Positions 1 to 10,483 of a DNA stretch of 64,000 nucleotides are shown piece after piece; the first letter of the stretch is position 1; every line of letters starts with the position of its first letter. Source of the stretch: Rhizophlyctis rosea (taxonomy: Eukaryota; Chytridiomycota; Chytridiomycetes; Rhizophlyctidales; Rhizophlyctidaceae). The stretch is from the NCBI GenBank assembly GCA_027596075.1, contig JADGJC010000040.1:1-64000 (forward strand), read 5' to 3'. A program made the position numbers and the translations under genes. Below the pieces are notes generated by a model, which saw only the letters and a program-made list of their open reading frames with translations, made no database searches and had not been told where the DNA came from.

Positions 1-236
1 TATAACCCGATCGCTAACGAGACTCCCCCTTGTCTCGTTATCCGAATGAATATACAGAAGTCCACCTCTAGCCTTTGCCTCTTTTGTTAGTTCTCACTTA
101 GTTCGAATCGTTTCCGCTTTGGTGTTTGGCCTTCGCTCACGCAACATAGGCCGTTCCACCAAAGGCTAGAGTTGGACTTCTGTATATTCATTCCGATGAC
201 AAGGCAAGGGGGAGTCTTGTTACCGATAGGTTTATA
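1..236. mobile_element. MITE-like inverted-repeat element (77-bp terminal inverted repeats)
   Basis: Bases 1-77 and the reverse complement of 160-236 align end to end without gaps, with 68 of 77 positions identical. The ends are TATAA...TTATA-like and the 82-bp centre (78-159) holds a weaker inner inverted repeat (GGTG..GGCC / GGCC..CACC). There is no coding capacity. The size, the long terminal inverted repeats and the lack of an ORF fit a non-autonomous DNA transposon (MITE). A TA target site is possible but the left flank lies outside the window, so the left end and any target duplication cannot be verified. No second copy was noticed in this window. Confidence 0.8.
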
Positions 237-1374
237 GTACAAAGTCCAAACGTCTCTATCCTAAGTCCAATGATGCATATTTCACGCGGTAAATTCATCA
301 CAACCATGCGGCAATATTTGACCGGGGTCAGGAAATACATTGCTTGCCGGTGGCGCAGCTTCGGCTAAACTATCTTCATCTTGGTACACGCGCCGTTGCA
401 CATCTGATCATTATAACCATAATTTCATAGAATTCTCTTTTATCGAATTTTTGGCTATTTTTTCATATTATTGAAAATTTTCCCAAAGTGACCTCACATA
501 GTATTTACATGTAGGTACGTTTGACACATACAAGCAACGCCTTCCGATCAACGGTTTGCAATTGTGGGGTTGATAGAATAGCACTCACATTTACTTCAGT
601 TGGAAAGCATATTTTCAAAAACGTGCGGCGGAGAAAACTGCAGGTGTTGGCAAACGCAAGCGTGCGCTGGACAGTTGTGAAGCTATTGAAAAGGTGGGAC
701 TTGGTGTCCACGTTTAGTGTCAAGATGCTCAAGACCAGCGAACTATTGTCTTCTGGAGTTGACATCCTTGCCAACTATGCCAGGCGCACACGCAGAAGCA
801 TACCCGAGGGACCTCGTGTGTTGGCAAAATTTGCAAAGAAAATGGAGGGAAACTGTAGAGGAAAGGTGGGAAAGAGTGGAAAGCTTTGGGAAAGCTGGGG
901 GAATCTGGATCCGGGAGGGTGGTAGTTACGGCTTACAAACCACGTGACCCTTCAAACTGTCACCTGATAATTCAGTGCCGGGGATGGGAATTGACTCCAT
1001 ATGGTGTGGGAAAGCGCAGTTGGGGGATGAGGCGGTGAATGAGTCAATCACCCACTCTTGGGGACACAAGCATCCCATCACCCCCTTTACGCACTCTCTT
1101 GATACCCAAACTATCCAATCATCCATCCATCCATCCATTATATCCCTGCATACATCCATCCATCCCGCTACATACCTAGTGCATCCATCCATCACATCCT
1201 TCACACACCTCAACACATATCCAAAAGGTGTGTCTGCCTAAGCGGGAAAAATATCATATCCATAATGCACCCACACATAAGACCGCCTTTCTCACTCGAC
1301 TCATCTTCCCACACCATGTTATCCCGCCAACTCCTCCCGAACGATCATCATCCTCGGCCTGCTAGATCATCAAC
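237..1374. other. Intergenic region upstream of SUB2
   Basis: No gene recognised. The short ORFs here resemble no family I know. The proximal part holds CATC-rich microsatellite tracts and presumably the SUB2 promoter and 5' UTR; no clear TATA box was seen. Confidence 0.6.
1121..1192. repeat. Interrupted (CATC)n microsatellite
   Basis: CATC units run at 1121-1139 and recur in shorter blocks near 1151-1163 and 1182-1192, separated by diverged sequence. The tract lies about 180-250 bp upstream of the SUB2 start codon, within its likely promoter. Confidence 0.8.
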
Positions 1375-3488
1375 ATGAGCGGACCTGACGCAGGCAACGA
1401 CGACTTGATCGACTACGAGGACGAGGAAGAAACCCTTCAAACCGATGTCCCCACTGCGACTGGTACAAACGGTGCCGCCGCCGACGGCGACAGCAAAGAA
1501 GCGAAGAAGGGTTCCTACGTCGGTGTCCACTCTACGGGTTTCAAGGATTTCCTGTTGAAGCCTGAACTACTCCGTGCCATCGTTGACTGTGGTTTCGAGC
1601 ATCCTTCAGAAGGTAAGCTTTTCAAAACATCTTGGTGGTAGATCTAGATCGTTTTCTTACTCCACTGCGATCTATAGTACAACAAGAATGCATTCCACAA
1701 GCCATTCTGAAGCAGGACGTCCTGTGCCAGGCCAAGTCTGGTATGGGTAAGACTGCTGTGTTCGTCCTCGCCGCGCTTCAACAGCTCGATGCCACTACGA
1801 CTGGAACCCCACCATCTGTCCTTGTCCTCTGCCACACCCGCGAGCTCGCTTTCCAAATCAGGAACGAGTTTGTTCGATTCTCGAAGTACATGCCTGAGGT
1901 GAAGACTGGCGTTTTCTACGGTGGAACGACGATTCAATCGGACAAGGACAAGTTGGCGAACGAGAAGCCGCAAATCGTTGTTGGCACTCCCGGTCGTGTT
2001 CTTGGTCTCATCCGTGACAAGGCCTTGATCCTTGACAACATCAAGCACTTCATTCTTGACGAATGTGACAAGATGCTCGCTGCTCTTGGTAAGTTGAATT
2101 GACTCGACGGCCATGTGAAACTGTGGGAAGGCCGCAACAGTTTTTTCGTGATGATTGCAAACTTGCTATTAAACCCAGCTCTTCGAACGTTGGCCCGTCA
2201 TGAGAGTAACTAGTTTAATCTGAAAAGAAACTGCTGTGGCCTCCATCCCATCCCATACTTGAGACATGTTGCTAAATCTAGTACTTCCTCCACAGACATG
2301 CGTCGTGATGTTCAGGATATCTTCCGTGGCACTCCTCGCACCAAGCAAGTCATGATGTTCAGCGCCACCCTTGACAAGGAAGTCCGCCCGATCTGCAAAA
2401 AGTTCATGCACCAAGTAAGATCATCTGTCATTTCGAGGTGCATTCGGATTCCACCACCCCCTATCCTTGTCGGCGGTTGAGGACCGGTCACCAACTTCGA
2501 GCGTTTGAGACATTCGTCCTCCTTTTGACCTAACCACCCGGCATATCACCGTCGCTTGATTTTTTCACGGCGCGTCCTCTGTCGGGCTTCAACATCATAA
2601 CGCTGCTCGGGACCGGTCGCCACAGGGCGGGGCTGGATCGGACCGACTTCCGCAAAACAGTCCATCCTAAATCATAACTTTTTCTCGGATGTTTCTCTTC
2701 TCCCCTTCCCCTTTATCTTTTTTTTACAGCCCCTGGAAATCTTTGTCGACGACGAAACGAAACTCACCCTGCACGGTCTGCAACAACACTACGTCAAGCT
2801 CCTCGAGAACGAGAAGAACCGAAAGCTCAACCAGCTGTTGGACACCCTCGACTTCAATCAAGTCTGCATCTTCGTCAAATCCGTGCAACGTGCGAACGAG
2901 CTGAACAAGCTTCTCGTCGAGTGCGCCTTCCCTTCCATCTGCATCCACTCGCAGATGCCACAAGAAGAGCGGTGAGTGCTCGAGTCGTTGTTCAAGTCCG
3001 GAAGATGGCAATTGTTGGACCATCATACTCATTTGATCGATCCCATTGCAGTATCGCCCGGTACAAGAGTTTCAAGGAGTTCAACACCCGCATCATGGTG
3101 GCGACTGACATCTTCGGTCGTGGTATCGACATTGAGCGAGTGAACATCGTCATCAACTACGACATGCCCGAGGGCGCTGATGCTTACTTGCACCGGGTAT
3201 GTTATGTGAAGTTGGCTATTTCCCCTTCTTGATCTGTTGCTCATTCCCGCTCCTTTATTTAGGTCGGTCGTGCTGGTCGTTTCGGTACCAAGGGTCTTGC
3301 GGTGACCTTTGTGTCGACTCCGGAGGATGTCAAGGTGTTGGAGGAGGTGCAGGGACGGTTCGAAGTGAACATCACCGAACTGCCCGAACACATCGACCAA
3401 TCCACCTACAGTACGTATTCACACCCATCTGAGCATCATCGTCTTGGCAACCTTCTGATCATCACTTTTTATCACAGTGACGTCCTAA
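1375..3488 (+). CDS. SUB2: DEAD-box ATP-dependent RNA helicase Sub2/UAP56 (mRNA splicing and export)
   Basis: The product is the Sub2/UAP56 helicase, which acts in spliceosome assembly and in the TREX complex for nuclear mRNA export. I read seven exons: 1375-1612, 1678-2088, 2296-2414, 2730-2971, 3052-3196, 3263-3410 and 3478-3488. All junctions are GT-AG and in phase, giving 437 residues, the usual family length (about 430-445). Visible motifs are an acidic N terminus ([10 protein letters not shown]), Q-motif region [15 protein letters not shown], motif [14 protein letters not shown] equivalent HTREL, TPGR, the family-specific DECD box, SAT in MFSAT, and motif [15 protein letters not shown]. 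The last exon encodes only the terminal Met-Thr-Ser. An AATAAA lies at 3697-3702. Codon use is that of a well expressed gene and lacks the C/G skew seen in other genes of the window. Identification is very secure; only the three-codon tail is provisional. Confidence 0.96.
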
Positions 3489-4955
3489 ACTTCGCAAACC
3501 AAAAAAAATCCATCCGCCAACCACAACAAACCCTGTATAACCCCAAAAAAAACAAACGAGCATATGTGTGCAACTTTGGAGAAGGGCGGAAAAAGTAAAA
3601 AATTGGGCGCATATGCTGGTTGCTTTGTTCTTTTGTTGTGCTGCACAGTTTCGATTCTTTGTGTGAAGGGGGAAGAGGCACAACAATTTGTAAATGAATA
3701 AATTCCCTAAGTGTTTTACCGTTGATATGTTTGTCTCATTGGCGCTGCGTGTGTGTATGCGTGTGTGTATGGCGTAGGAAACTTAGCTCCATGGAGTAGT
3801 GTACACTTTGTCACATGAGGTTTGCAAAACGACGACTGTCTGCAAGTGGATGGAGGAGACGTCGCACTGGACATATCATCCGCCGCTTTGCCAGTATTAT
3901 GGCGTTTCACCACCATCGAGCTTTGGGATGACAAAGGAGATGTTCAATCAATTCATCGGCGTGGGGAAAGATTGGTTGACTGGTGTACTTTGTGTGGATG
4001 ATGAGGAAGTCTGTGCTTGGGGGATCCTGTTCTCTGCTTGAGCGTGCGGAAGAGGGGAGTGGGTAAGTCCCTTCGTGCACAAGTTGGGGTTTTTTAGACA
4101 ATGTACACAGTAGTTTCTTCCGACAAAAGGTCACTCTGAACTCTACATGCACACTTGCAGATGGGAAGCTGATAGGTTGGCTATGACCAGAAAAAATTTC
4201 TCTAACCCATGCGCGATATGTCAAATCATCACAGCTCTTGTGCTTTTGAGAACGGCTAGTGAGTAATTCCAACTAGCAGTTTTTCCAATATCAAACCACA
4301 CATCTAATCGTCGGAGGAAGAAGTGCAGGTAACGGCGCATATGCACATTGCTTTTTGCCACCAATCTCCTCAGCAAGCGCCGTAAGGCTGAGCACCCTGA
4401 TGCTGGTATGGATCCCTGCGTCGAAGCCGAGTATGAAAGGACTCATCCAACCGGGAAACGCACACATTATTTGCCGGACAGTTGCAGGGGAAGTGAGGGC
4501 CGCAAGCGTCGATCGGGCAGTCTTTCTGGTTGTTGCGCTGGTCTTGCTTCAGAGGCAGGAAAGTATTAATATTTGCATTGAAAGTGAGCAATCACAAGGA
4601 GGTGCAGCTGCCCAGATGGACATCAACAAATTCAATCCTTTCCGGCAGAAATGAACAATGTCAGCCGATGAAAGCGTGCGATGACGTGCATTATTTCCTT
4701 CCCGTTCACAACTACCCAGTCCATTTCCACATGGTATGTATAGTCCCCGGACAAAATGTTTTCCGTGCACAGTGATCGCGCCACATTAGCCCAGTGACAC
4801 CCCACCCAAATACTTTTGTCGGGGTACGGTACAGTATCATGTTGGGTCCAAGCTCCACCCCAATCACGCCGGAACCACATAAAGGCGGCTGCGTATCTCT
4901 TAGTTATCACACTGTATTGCTTATATCAAGTCTCGCTACACACAACTCAACCATC
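3489..4955. other. Intergenic region between SUB2 and the DUF1963 gene (convergent)
   Basis: This holds the SUB2 3' UTR with a poly(A) signal at 3697-3702 and the 3' flank of the minus-strand DUF1963 gene. No convincing gene was found. One short Cys-rich minus-strand ORF (4370-4591) is discussed separately. Confidence 0.5.
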
Positions 4956-6241
4956 TCACCCCCTCGCCAGCCCACCCCTAACAACCACCTCCCCCAAATG
5001 CACAGGACACTGCCAAACAACCACAGACTCATCCCCAAACTCATAATTCCTCCCTCTCAAATTCCAATCATCAAAGATCCCCAACATCACACTCAACAAA
5101 GGCTGCATCAACGGCCTCCTAATAGGCGTCCACTTCCTGCCCTCAAAGTGCCTCGCCGGGATCGTCGTTTCTTCCAATAAAGTGTGTTCCACCTCACAGA
5201 TGGAACAACGAGGAATAGCGTACGCTTCATCAAACATGGCGCTTTTATACATGTACACCCACCCTCCTATCTGGATGTCGTCCCCTTGTGGGAACCACTC
5301 CAATGGGAGTTTGTCCACATTCAACAGCTCACGGTCCAGAACACGCACGTCATACGAGCCCATAATGCCAGGAAGGTCAGCGAGGGTATAGGTAACCCTG
5401 GGTTTGGGAGTTGGGGAGGGAGAGTAGTCAAGGCGGGTAATGGTACCGCATCCAATCTGTACGATGGGAGTTCGGACAGTGAAATGGGACGAGGAGAAGA
5501 TGTGAGTTGATCTGGGGTGTGAAAACGGGCAAACATTGTTGATATTGCGTCGGCTTCGGGAAAGTCGTCGTCGAATGAGCATTGTTGTTCACCTTCGGTG
5601 CAGACGAAGAGTTGGAAGAGGCCGGTGCCTGGGTGGTGGCGTGTTTGTAGTATCTTAGGGTGGGATCAGCTGTAATATGATACGATACCGTGGTAATACG
5701 CCGCTTCTGGTGTGAGATTGTCGTCAGTCAGATTGACTTGCAATATGAATGTCACTTGAGTAAATGTGATGTGAAGGAAGGCAAAATTGTCAGTTTGGGA
5801 TTCGCAAAAGTGCGATATTTCGAGTGAGGTATATAAGCCACTTTGTATGTAAACAAACAAAAACTCCATCCCGAGGCCCCCCAAGACGCTCCAACACTTG
5901 CTGGCTTCACCAAACATACATGGAACTTGGCAGGTCTTACAAACAGGCCACTCTTCACCTTCCAATATGAAAGGCCTGACCCCACCCACTTTCGACAAAA
6001 GACGGGTGGGAGCATCGGATGATTCAGCATCCAATTCTATAGACGCTTCAGGAGCGGAATAGTTTTGCGGATCATCACGGTGGTCTCTGGCTTGTCTTCG
6101 GCGGCCAGATTAAGGGGACAAGTCGGAAAGGAGGGGAGTGCGGGCGTACTGCAGCCAGTCGGTGGCAATGGCGGGGAAGGAGGAGCGGTAGGCTGTTTCG
6201 GGGTCGGGTTGGACTGGCGAGGGAGGGGATTCGGTAGACAT
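4956..6241 (-). CDS. DUF1963 / YwqG-like domain protein
   Basis: This is a eukaryotic member of the DUF1963 (YwqG-like) family, whose function is unknown. I read exons (minus strand) 6241-6150, 6086-5920, 5754-5689, then a segment from 5628 down to about 5540 and a segment from there to 4956. The first four are joined by in-phase GT-AG introns. Family hallmarks in order are VGGVRPFI...EEWPVCKTCQVPLTFILQVNL, then GTGLFQLFVCTE, then GGW followed by IPRCSIC, and the C-terminal YEFGDESVVVWQCPVHLGEVV. These paired Cys-x2-Cys strands and the closing GD..V..QCP.H motif are typical. Near 5520-5550 the reading frame changes: only a 23-nt GT-AG stretch (5520-5542) would restore it, so a frameshift or assembly error is equally possible. 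The start is the first ATG of the frame, with no upstream in-frame support. Family call is good; exact structure is not. Confidence 0.78.
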
Positions 6242-7057
6242 TGTTGTGAAACTTAGCGGAAGGTGGGACGATAGTGACTGACAACGAAGGTGAGCCCCCA
6301 AGGGGGAAAAAAGAAGAAGTAGAAAAAGAGTGAAAGTGGAGCACAGCTTGCATTTTGGCTTCCTTTTGGTCGGCCCTCTGTGAAGCTCCATAATTTCGCC
6401 CGGACCTCGCCCACAGGTTGGACAAAACTGACACGGCGCGCCGGGATTCGCTACAGGAGCCGGCAACTTCACGACGCGGCTGCATTCCTTCACTGCCAGG
6501 CGATGTAATACCGTCTACCGGAGATGTTGAGCGAATGCAACGTCGCCGACGGGTTCAAGACACGGATTCACCACCAACTCTTACGTACGTCAATCCCAAT
6601 TGCAATACCGTAGAACCTCGTTTAAAGCCCCCCCTTCGAGGAGGTACTCCTTTTGACTGGCACAGTTCTCGAGCCACGCGGACACGGGGTTATAAGCGGG
6701 TCAGTACGGTAGGTATCTGCGAGACAAGTCGGACAATAAAAGGCGACAGTTGTGTATCCACGCACAGCGATTCGATGTAACGTCGATCGGCTTCTCCGTT
6801 TCGGTGATGATTGCAAGTTGTTAGCTTGTGGCATTTTGTTCCCTTTAATTTGATTGCGTTGGAACGCCCTTCAATTGAGTCCAAGGATGGTCTTTGTTTG
6901 CATTATAACCGGTCTATGTATGATCATCCGTGACGCTGAATGTCCTCAACACTCAAACCTGTCAAAGAGCCCCGGCCCGACAATTATCAATTTAAACATG
7001 ACACTTCCCAGTCAAAGTGGACAAAAAAACAAAAAAAAAGATAGGGGAGATTGCAAA
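6242..7057. other. Intergenic region between the DUF1963 gene and tRNA-Ile
   Basis: This should contain the minus-strand DUF1963 promoter at its left end. No gene was recognised; ORFs such as 6418-6780 (+) resemble no family. Confidence 0.5.
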
Positions 7058-7145
7058 TGCTCACTACAGGGATCGAACCTGTGACCTTGGCGTTTCTTAT
7101 GGAAACATATTAGCACCACGCTCTAACCAACTGAGCTAAGCGAGC
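7058..7145 (-). tRNA. tRNA-Ile (anticodon AAU) with 14-nt intron
   Basis: Read on the minus strand from 7145, the acceptor stem GCTCGCT pairs with AGTGAGC (one G-U) and is followed by discriminator A at 7058. The A box TTAGCTCAGTTGG, D arm, anticodon stem TGGTG/CGCCA, loop CTAATAA and B box GGTTCGATCCC are all intact. A 14-nt intron (7094-7107) lies one base 3' of the anticodon, the canonical position between nucleotides 37 and 38. The mature tRNA would be 74 nt before CCA. The body matches eukaryotic tRNA-Ile(AAU) closely. The A at the wobble position would be deaminated to inosine to read AUU, AUC and AUA. Confidence 0.95.
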
Positions 7146-7162
7146 TGATGAAAAGCACTTTC

Positions 7163-7202
7163 ATTTTGTACATTGGGAACCAAAATTTTGTACATTGGGA
7201 AC
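7163..7202. repeat. Short tandem duplication next to tRNA-Ile
   Basis: The 18-mer TTTTGTACATTGGGAACC occurs twice in direct orientation about 20 bp apart, directly 5' of the tRNA gene. Confidence 0.85.
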
Positions 7203-7266
7203 CGGCAACCAACATTGGGTAGGTCGGCACTGAAGTCTCAGTCCAATCATGTGAATGTTTCCGAAT

Positions 7267-7283
7267 CTGAGCTAAGCGAGCTG
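7267..7283 (-). repeat. 17-bp fragment identical to the 5' end of tRNA-Ile
   Basis: CTGAGCTAAGCGAGCTG at 7267-7283 is identical to 7131-7147, which covers the 5' end and D-stem start of the neighbouring tRNA-Ile gene. The rest of the tRNA is absent. It is probably a local duplication remnant, though a 17-mer is short. Confidence 0.6.
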
Positions 7284-8160
7284 TGAAATTGCACAAGAAT
7301 TTGGATGTACATGAACTAAATAAATACAGGTTGAATGGCAGTGGCCGGTCTTTCCAAAGACCTAGATTGGGATGGGCAGTTTCCAATGGTTGCACAAGCA
7401 CCACAGTCACCACAGTCTAAGCAAACGACTGAGCGACGTGTGTGGACAGCCAACCGTCAGCAAAAGCATATTGCGGCGCTGAGACCATGATCGGGACTGG
7501 GAGCAGTTTGAGCTCATTATCACTAGACAGAGAGAGTCTCTGCACGGGAGGTGCTTAGACTCTTATCGAGAGCCTTGTGTAGGTAATGCAAAACTTCGAC
7601 GTTCATAGCCTTAACATCAATATGCAGCTTACACCAAAGTCGTCAATGACTTGTGCCCGCAATGTTCTGCGCTGTTGGAACGTCTGATGTGAGTGATGTG
7701 TTGCATATCGCGGCTACTCCCTCAACAGCAAGTTTCGCAGCTCACAGTTGGAGAGGCTTTACGGGATGACTCAAACCCAAATTATGGTCTTAGGTTAGAC
7801 TTGTGAAGTTGGGACAAGGCGGAAGAGAAAATGATTGCCACCAAACAACCCAATATGTTGGTTGATCTCAGGACCAACACGATAGAATTTGAATAAACTG
7901 ACTTTGTATTTGGTCACGAATGACCGAGTAGGGTTCACGTACAAACCATAGGATTAAAACTAACTACTACAATATTGTGCCGGAGTCAAGTATGAGACAC
8001 TTGAGCCCCTTCCTTCTATTTACAAACCAACGCCAGCGTTGCGTTCGCACATAAGCTATCTAGGGACTTTTAAGCCTAAACTTAGAGGTACCCTAACTAT
8101 TCCACCTACTCGGAATTCACTACGCTGACCCATACCTATCCAAAACTACAAATAAGGTGT

Positions 8161-9887
8161 TTAAGCCTCACCGGCAGCGCGGGCGAGCTCGGCCTTCCGG
8201 GCCAAAGACGCCTTCTTAGGGTTGGGGGCGGAGAAGATCTCCTCGAGTTCCTCAAGGGTGAAGCCCTTGGTCTCAACAAGGAGAGCCCACATAAGGAAGG
8301 TCTCAAACAAGTCCCAGGCGATGTAGATGATGTAGAACTTCCAGCCGAGGGCGGTGACACCCTTGGGGATGATGTAGTTGTTGATGGCGAGGGCGGCTTG
8401 GACAACGAGACCGTTGAAACCCATACCCTTGGCACGGGAGGAAGTCTCGAGACATTCGACGGCGTAAAGGGCTTGCATAGGAGTCCAGGTGAGAGCGTTG
8501 GTCATTTGGAAGAGGAAGGCGGCAGCGACGGCGGCGGCACCCCAGCCCTTTTGGGTCGGGTCGTCGCTGACGATCTTGGAGGCGGCGGCGAGGAGAGCGA
8601 GCCAGATGACGAAGATGGCGGTACCGGGGATGATGAGGGTACGACGACCGAGACGGTTGACACCCCAGGCACCGATTTGGGAGACGAAGAATGAAATGAC
8701 GGTTTGGATACCGTTGAAAAGTTGGATGGTGTGGTTGTCTTCCCAGCCGGCAGCCTTGTAGATGGTGGCACCGAAGTAAGAGAACATGTTGGAACCGGAC
8801 ATTTGACCGAAGAAGGCGATGAAGAACACCATCAAGGTACGGTAACGGCCTGAGCCGGTGGCGAAGAGACCAGAGTAATCCCAGAAGCGCTTGTCGGAAC
8901 CGGAGGTGGAGATGGAAGCGGTCATTTCCTCCATTTCGAGGGCGACGAGCTCAGAGCTCTCGTTACCATCAGCGTGGAGGTTGATGAGAATGGAGCGGGC
9001 TTGTTCGGCCTTGCCGTTAGCGACCAACCAACGAGCGGACTCGGGCATGAGGAAGGCACCGACAAGGACGAGGGCGGAGGGGATGAGTTGGGTGTAGAAG
9101 GGAATACGCCAGGAGGCAGTACCCTCGAGAGGTTGGGTACCGTAGGCGATCCAGGTGGCGATGATGTTACCGACGAACCAGAAGGTGTTGTAGATACCAC
9201 CGATCCATCCACGGTAGGCGGGGTGGGCCATCTCAATAACCCAGGCGGGGCAGGCAGAGGAGGCAATGGTGACACCGAAACCGCAGAGGAAACGACCGGT
9301 ACCGAAGACACCGTAGTTGGCTGTTTGTGAAGAAGCGAGGGATGTACAGGTCAGAAATCATGAGCCTTTATGATGAGATGTGAAAGGAAGCAAAGATACT
9401 CACGATCGGGTGGGGCAGCGCACATAATGGTACCGACGATGACGATAACGGAACCAAGAGCCATACCGACACGACGACCCCATTGGTCACAGGCGGGACC
9501 AGCGACCAAGGCACCAATGAGACCACCGAAAGTGTACAAGTTGATCAACAACACCATCTTGTCGGAGGTTTCGTCGAAACCCCAGAAACCGGTGGTGAAG
9601 GAGGGAAGGTAGTAGAGGGAACCGAAGAGGGAACCGTCGAAACCGTTCATAGCGGAACCTATTATGATGAAGAGGCGGCATTATAGTTAGGATTCTGTGA
9701 GGTTGGAAGGGTAGTGAGATGAGGCAGAGTGATGGCGATGCATACCCCAGAAACAGAACAAGAAGTAAAGGTAGAGCTTCTTCATTCCGGGACCCCAAGG
9801 TTGGGGCTTCTCGCGCTCGAGAATGACATCGATGGCTTGGGGCTCGCCATCTTTGCCCTTAGTGTCGACTACTCCGGCAGCAGGCAT
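8161..9887 (-). CDS. MFS sugar transporter (sugar porter family)
   Basis: This is a plasma-membrane sugar/H+ symporter of the major facilitator superfamily, sugar porter family, like fungal hexose or lactose permeases. Three exons on the minus strand (9887-9746, 9658-9404, 9320-8161) join in phase at GT-AG introns and give 518 residues, the normal size for a 12-TM porter. Signatures: GFDGSLFGSL in TM1, the loop 2-3 motif DQWGRRVG, GRFLCGFGV, PESARWL before the central loop, the second GRR (NRLGRRTL), and the C-terminal VETKGFTLEELEEIF, a variant of the PETKG signature. The N terminus (about 47 residues before intron 1) is hydrophilic. Substrate cannot be read from sequence. A TATAAAA motif lies about 95 bp upstream. 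Codon use resembles SUB2, suggesting good expression. Confidence 0.95.
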
Positions 9888-9980
9888 TGCTTGTGTTATG
9901 TGGTGGGGAGGTGAATGGGATGTCGGATAGGTGAGTACCAGCCTGAGAAGAAACTTGGGGGAATGACAAGCACACTCGGA

Positions 9981-9988
9981 GTTTTATA
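9981..9988 (-). promoter_or_regulatory. Candidate TATA box of the MFS transporter gene
   Basis: On the minus strand the sequence reads CTATAAAACTC, placed 94-101 bp upstream of the MFS start codon at 9887. Position and sequence suit a TATA box; this is inference. Confidence 0.5.
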
Positions 9989-10361
9989 GATTCGGGGTTC
10001 TGCGGTGCTTGAGTGTTGCTATGCAAATGCTAAATTTGATAGCCCTCAGCCCTTTTCCGTGGACCCCAAGCTTCAGGGACGACAGGGGGGGAGGGCGTGA
10101 TTGCTGGGTGGCCACGCGGATGGCAACACAGTGGAGGCCTCGCCTCCAGCTTTGACGACTTGGACACCACCACTCACTTTGCTTCTTGCTAATGGATTGT
10201 CTGGATCCTCCCTCACATTCCTTCCCTCCGGCTCACTGTTACCCCAACGGCAGTCGAAATTTCGCATCCACAAATTTGGCGAATTTCTTCCCAATTGGGA
10301 GGATGGACGAGGGAGCCAAATCCCTCCGTTCTTTGTCACTTGTGCAAGTTGGCTCGGCGCC

Positions 10362-10483
10362 CATCAGTCCACATTGTGCCCTTACTCATGAGCATTACGA
10401 CTGATCTCGCCCTGCCCCCCATCAGTCCACATTTGGCTTCAGTGCCCTTACTCATGAGCATTACGACTGATCTCGCCCTGCCC
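10362..10483. repeat. Imperfect tandem duplication, about 56/64-bp units
   Basis: Copy 1 (10362-10417) and copy 2 (10420-10483) share CATCAGTCCACATT and then TGCCCTTACTCATGAGCATT with its downstream ACGACTGATCTCGCCCTGCCC. Copy 2 has an 8-base insertion after the first shared block. They are otherwise near-identical, pointing to a recent local duplication. Confidence 0.9.

Larger units (their letters stand above)
7146..8160. other. Intergenic region between tRNA-Ile and the MFS gene
   Basis: No gene recognised. It contains a short tandem duplication (7163-7202) and a 17-bp copy of the tRNA 5' end (7267-7283). The left part holds the tRNA 5' flank and the right part the MFS 3' UTR. Confidence 0.5.
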
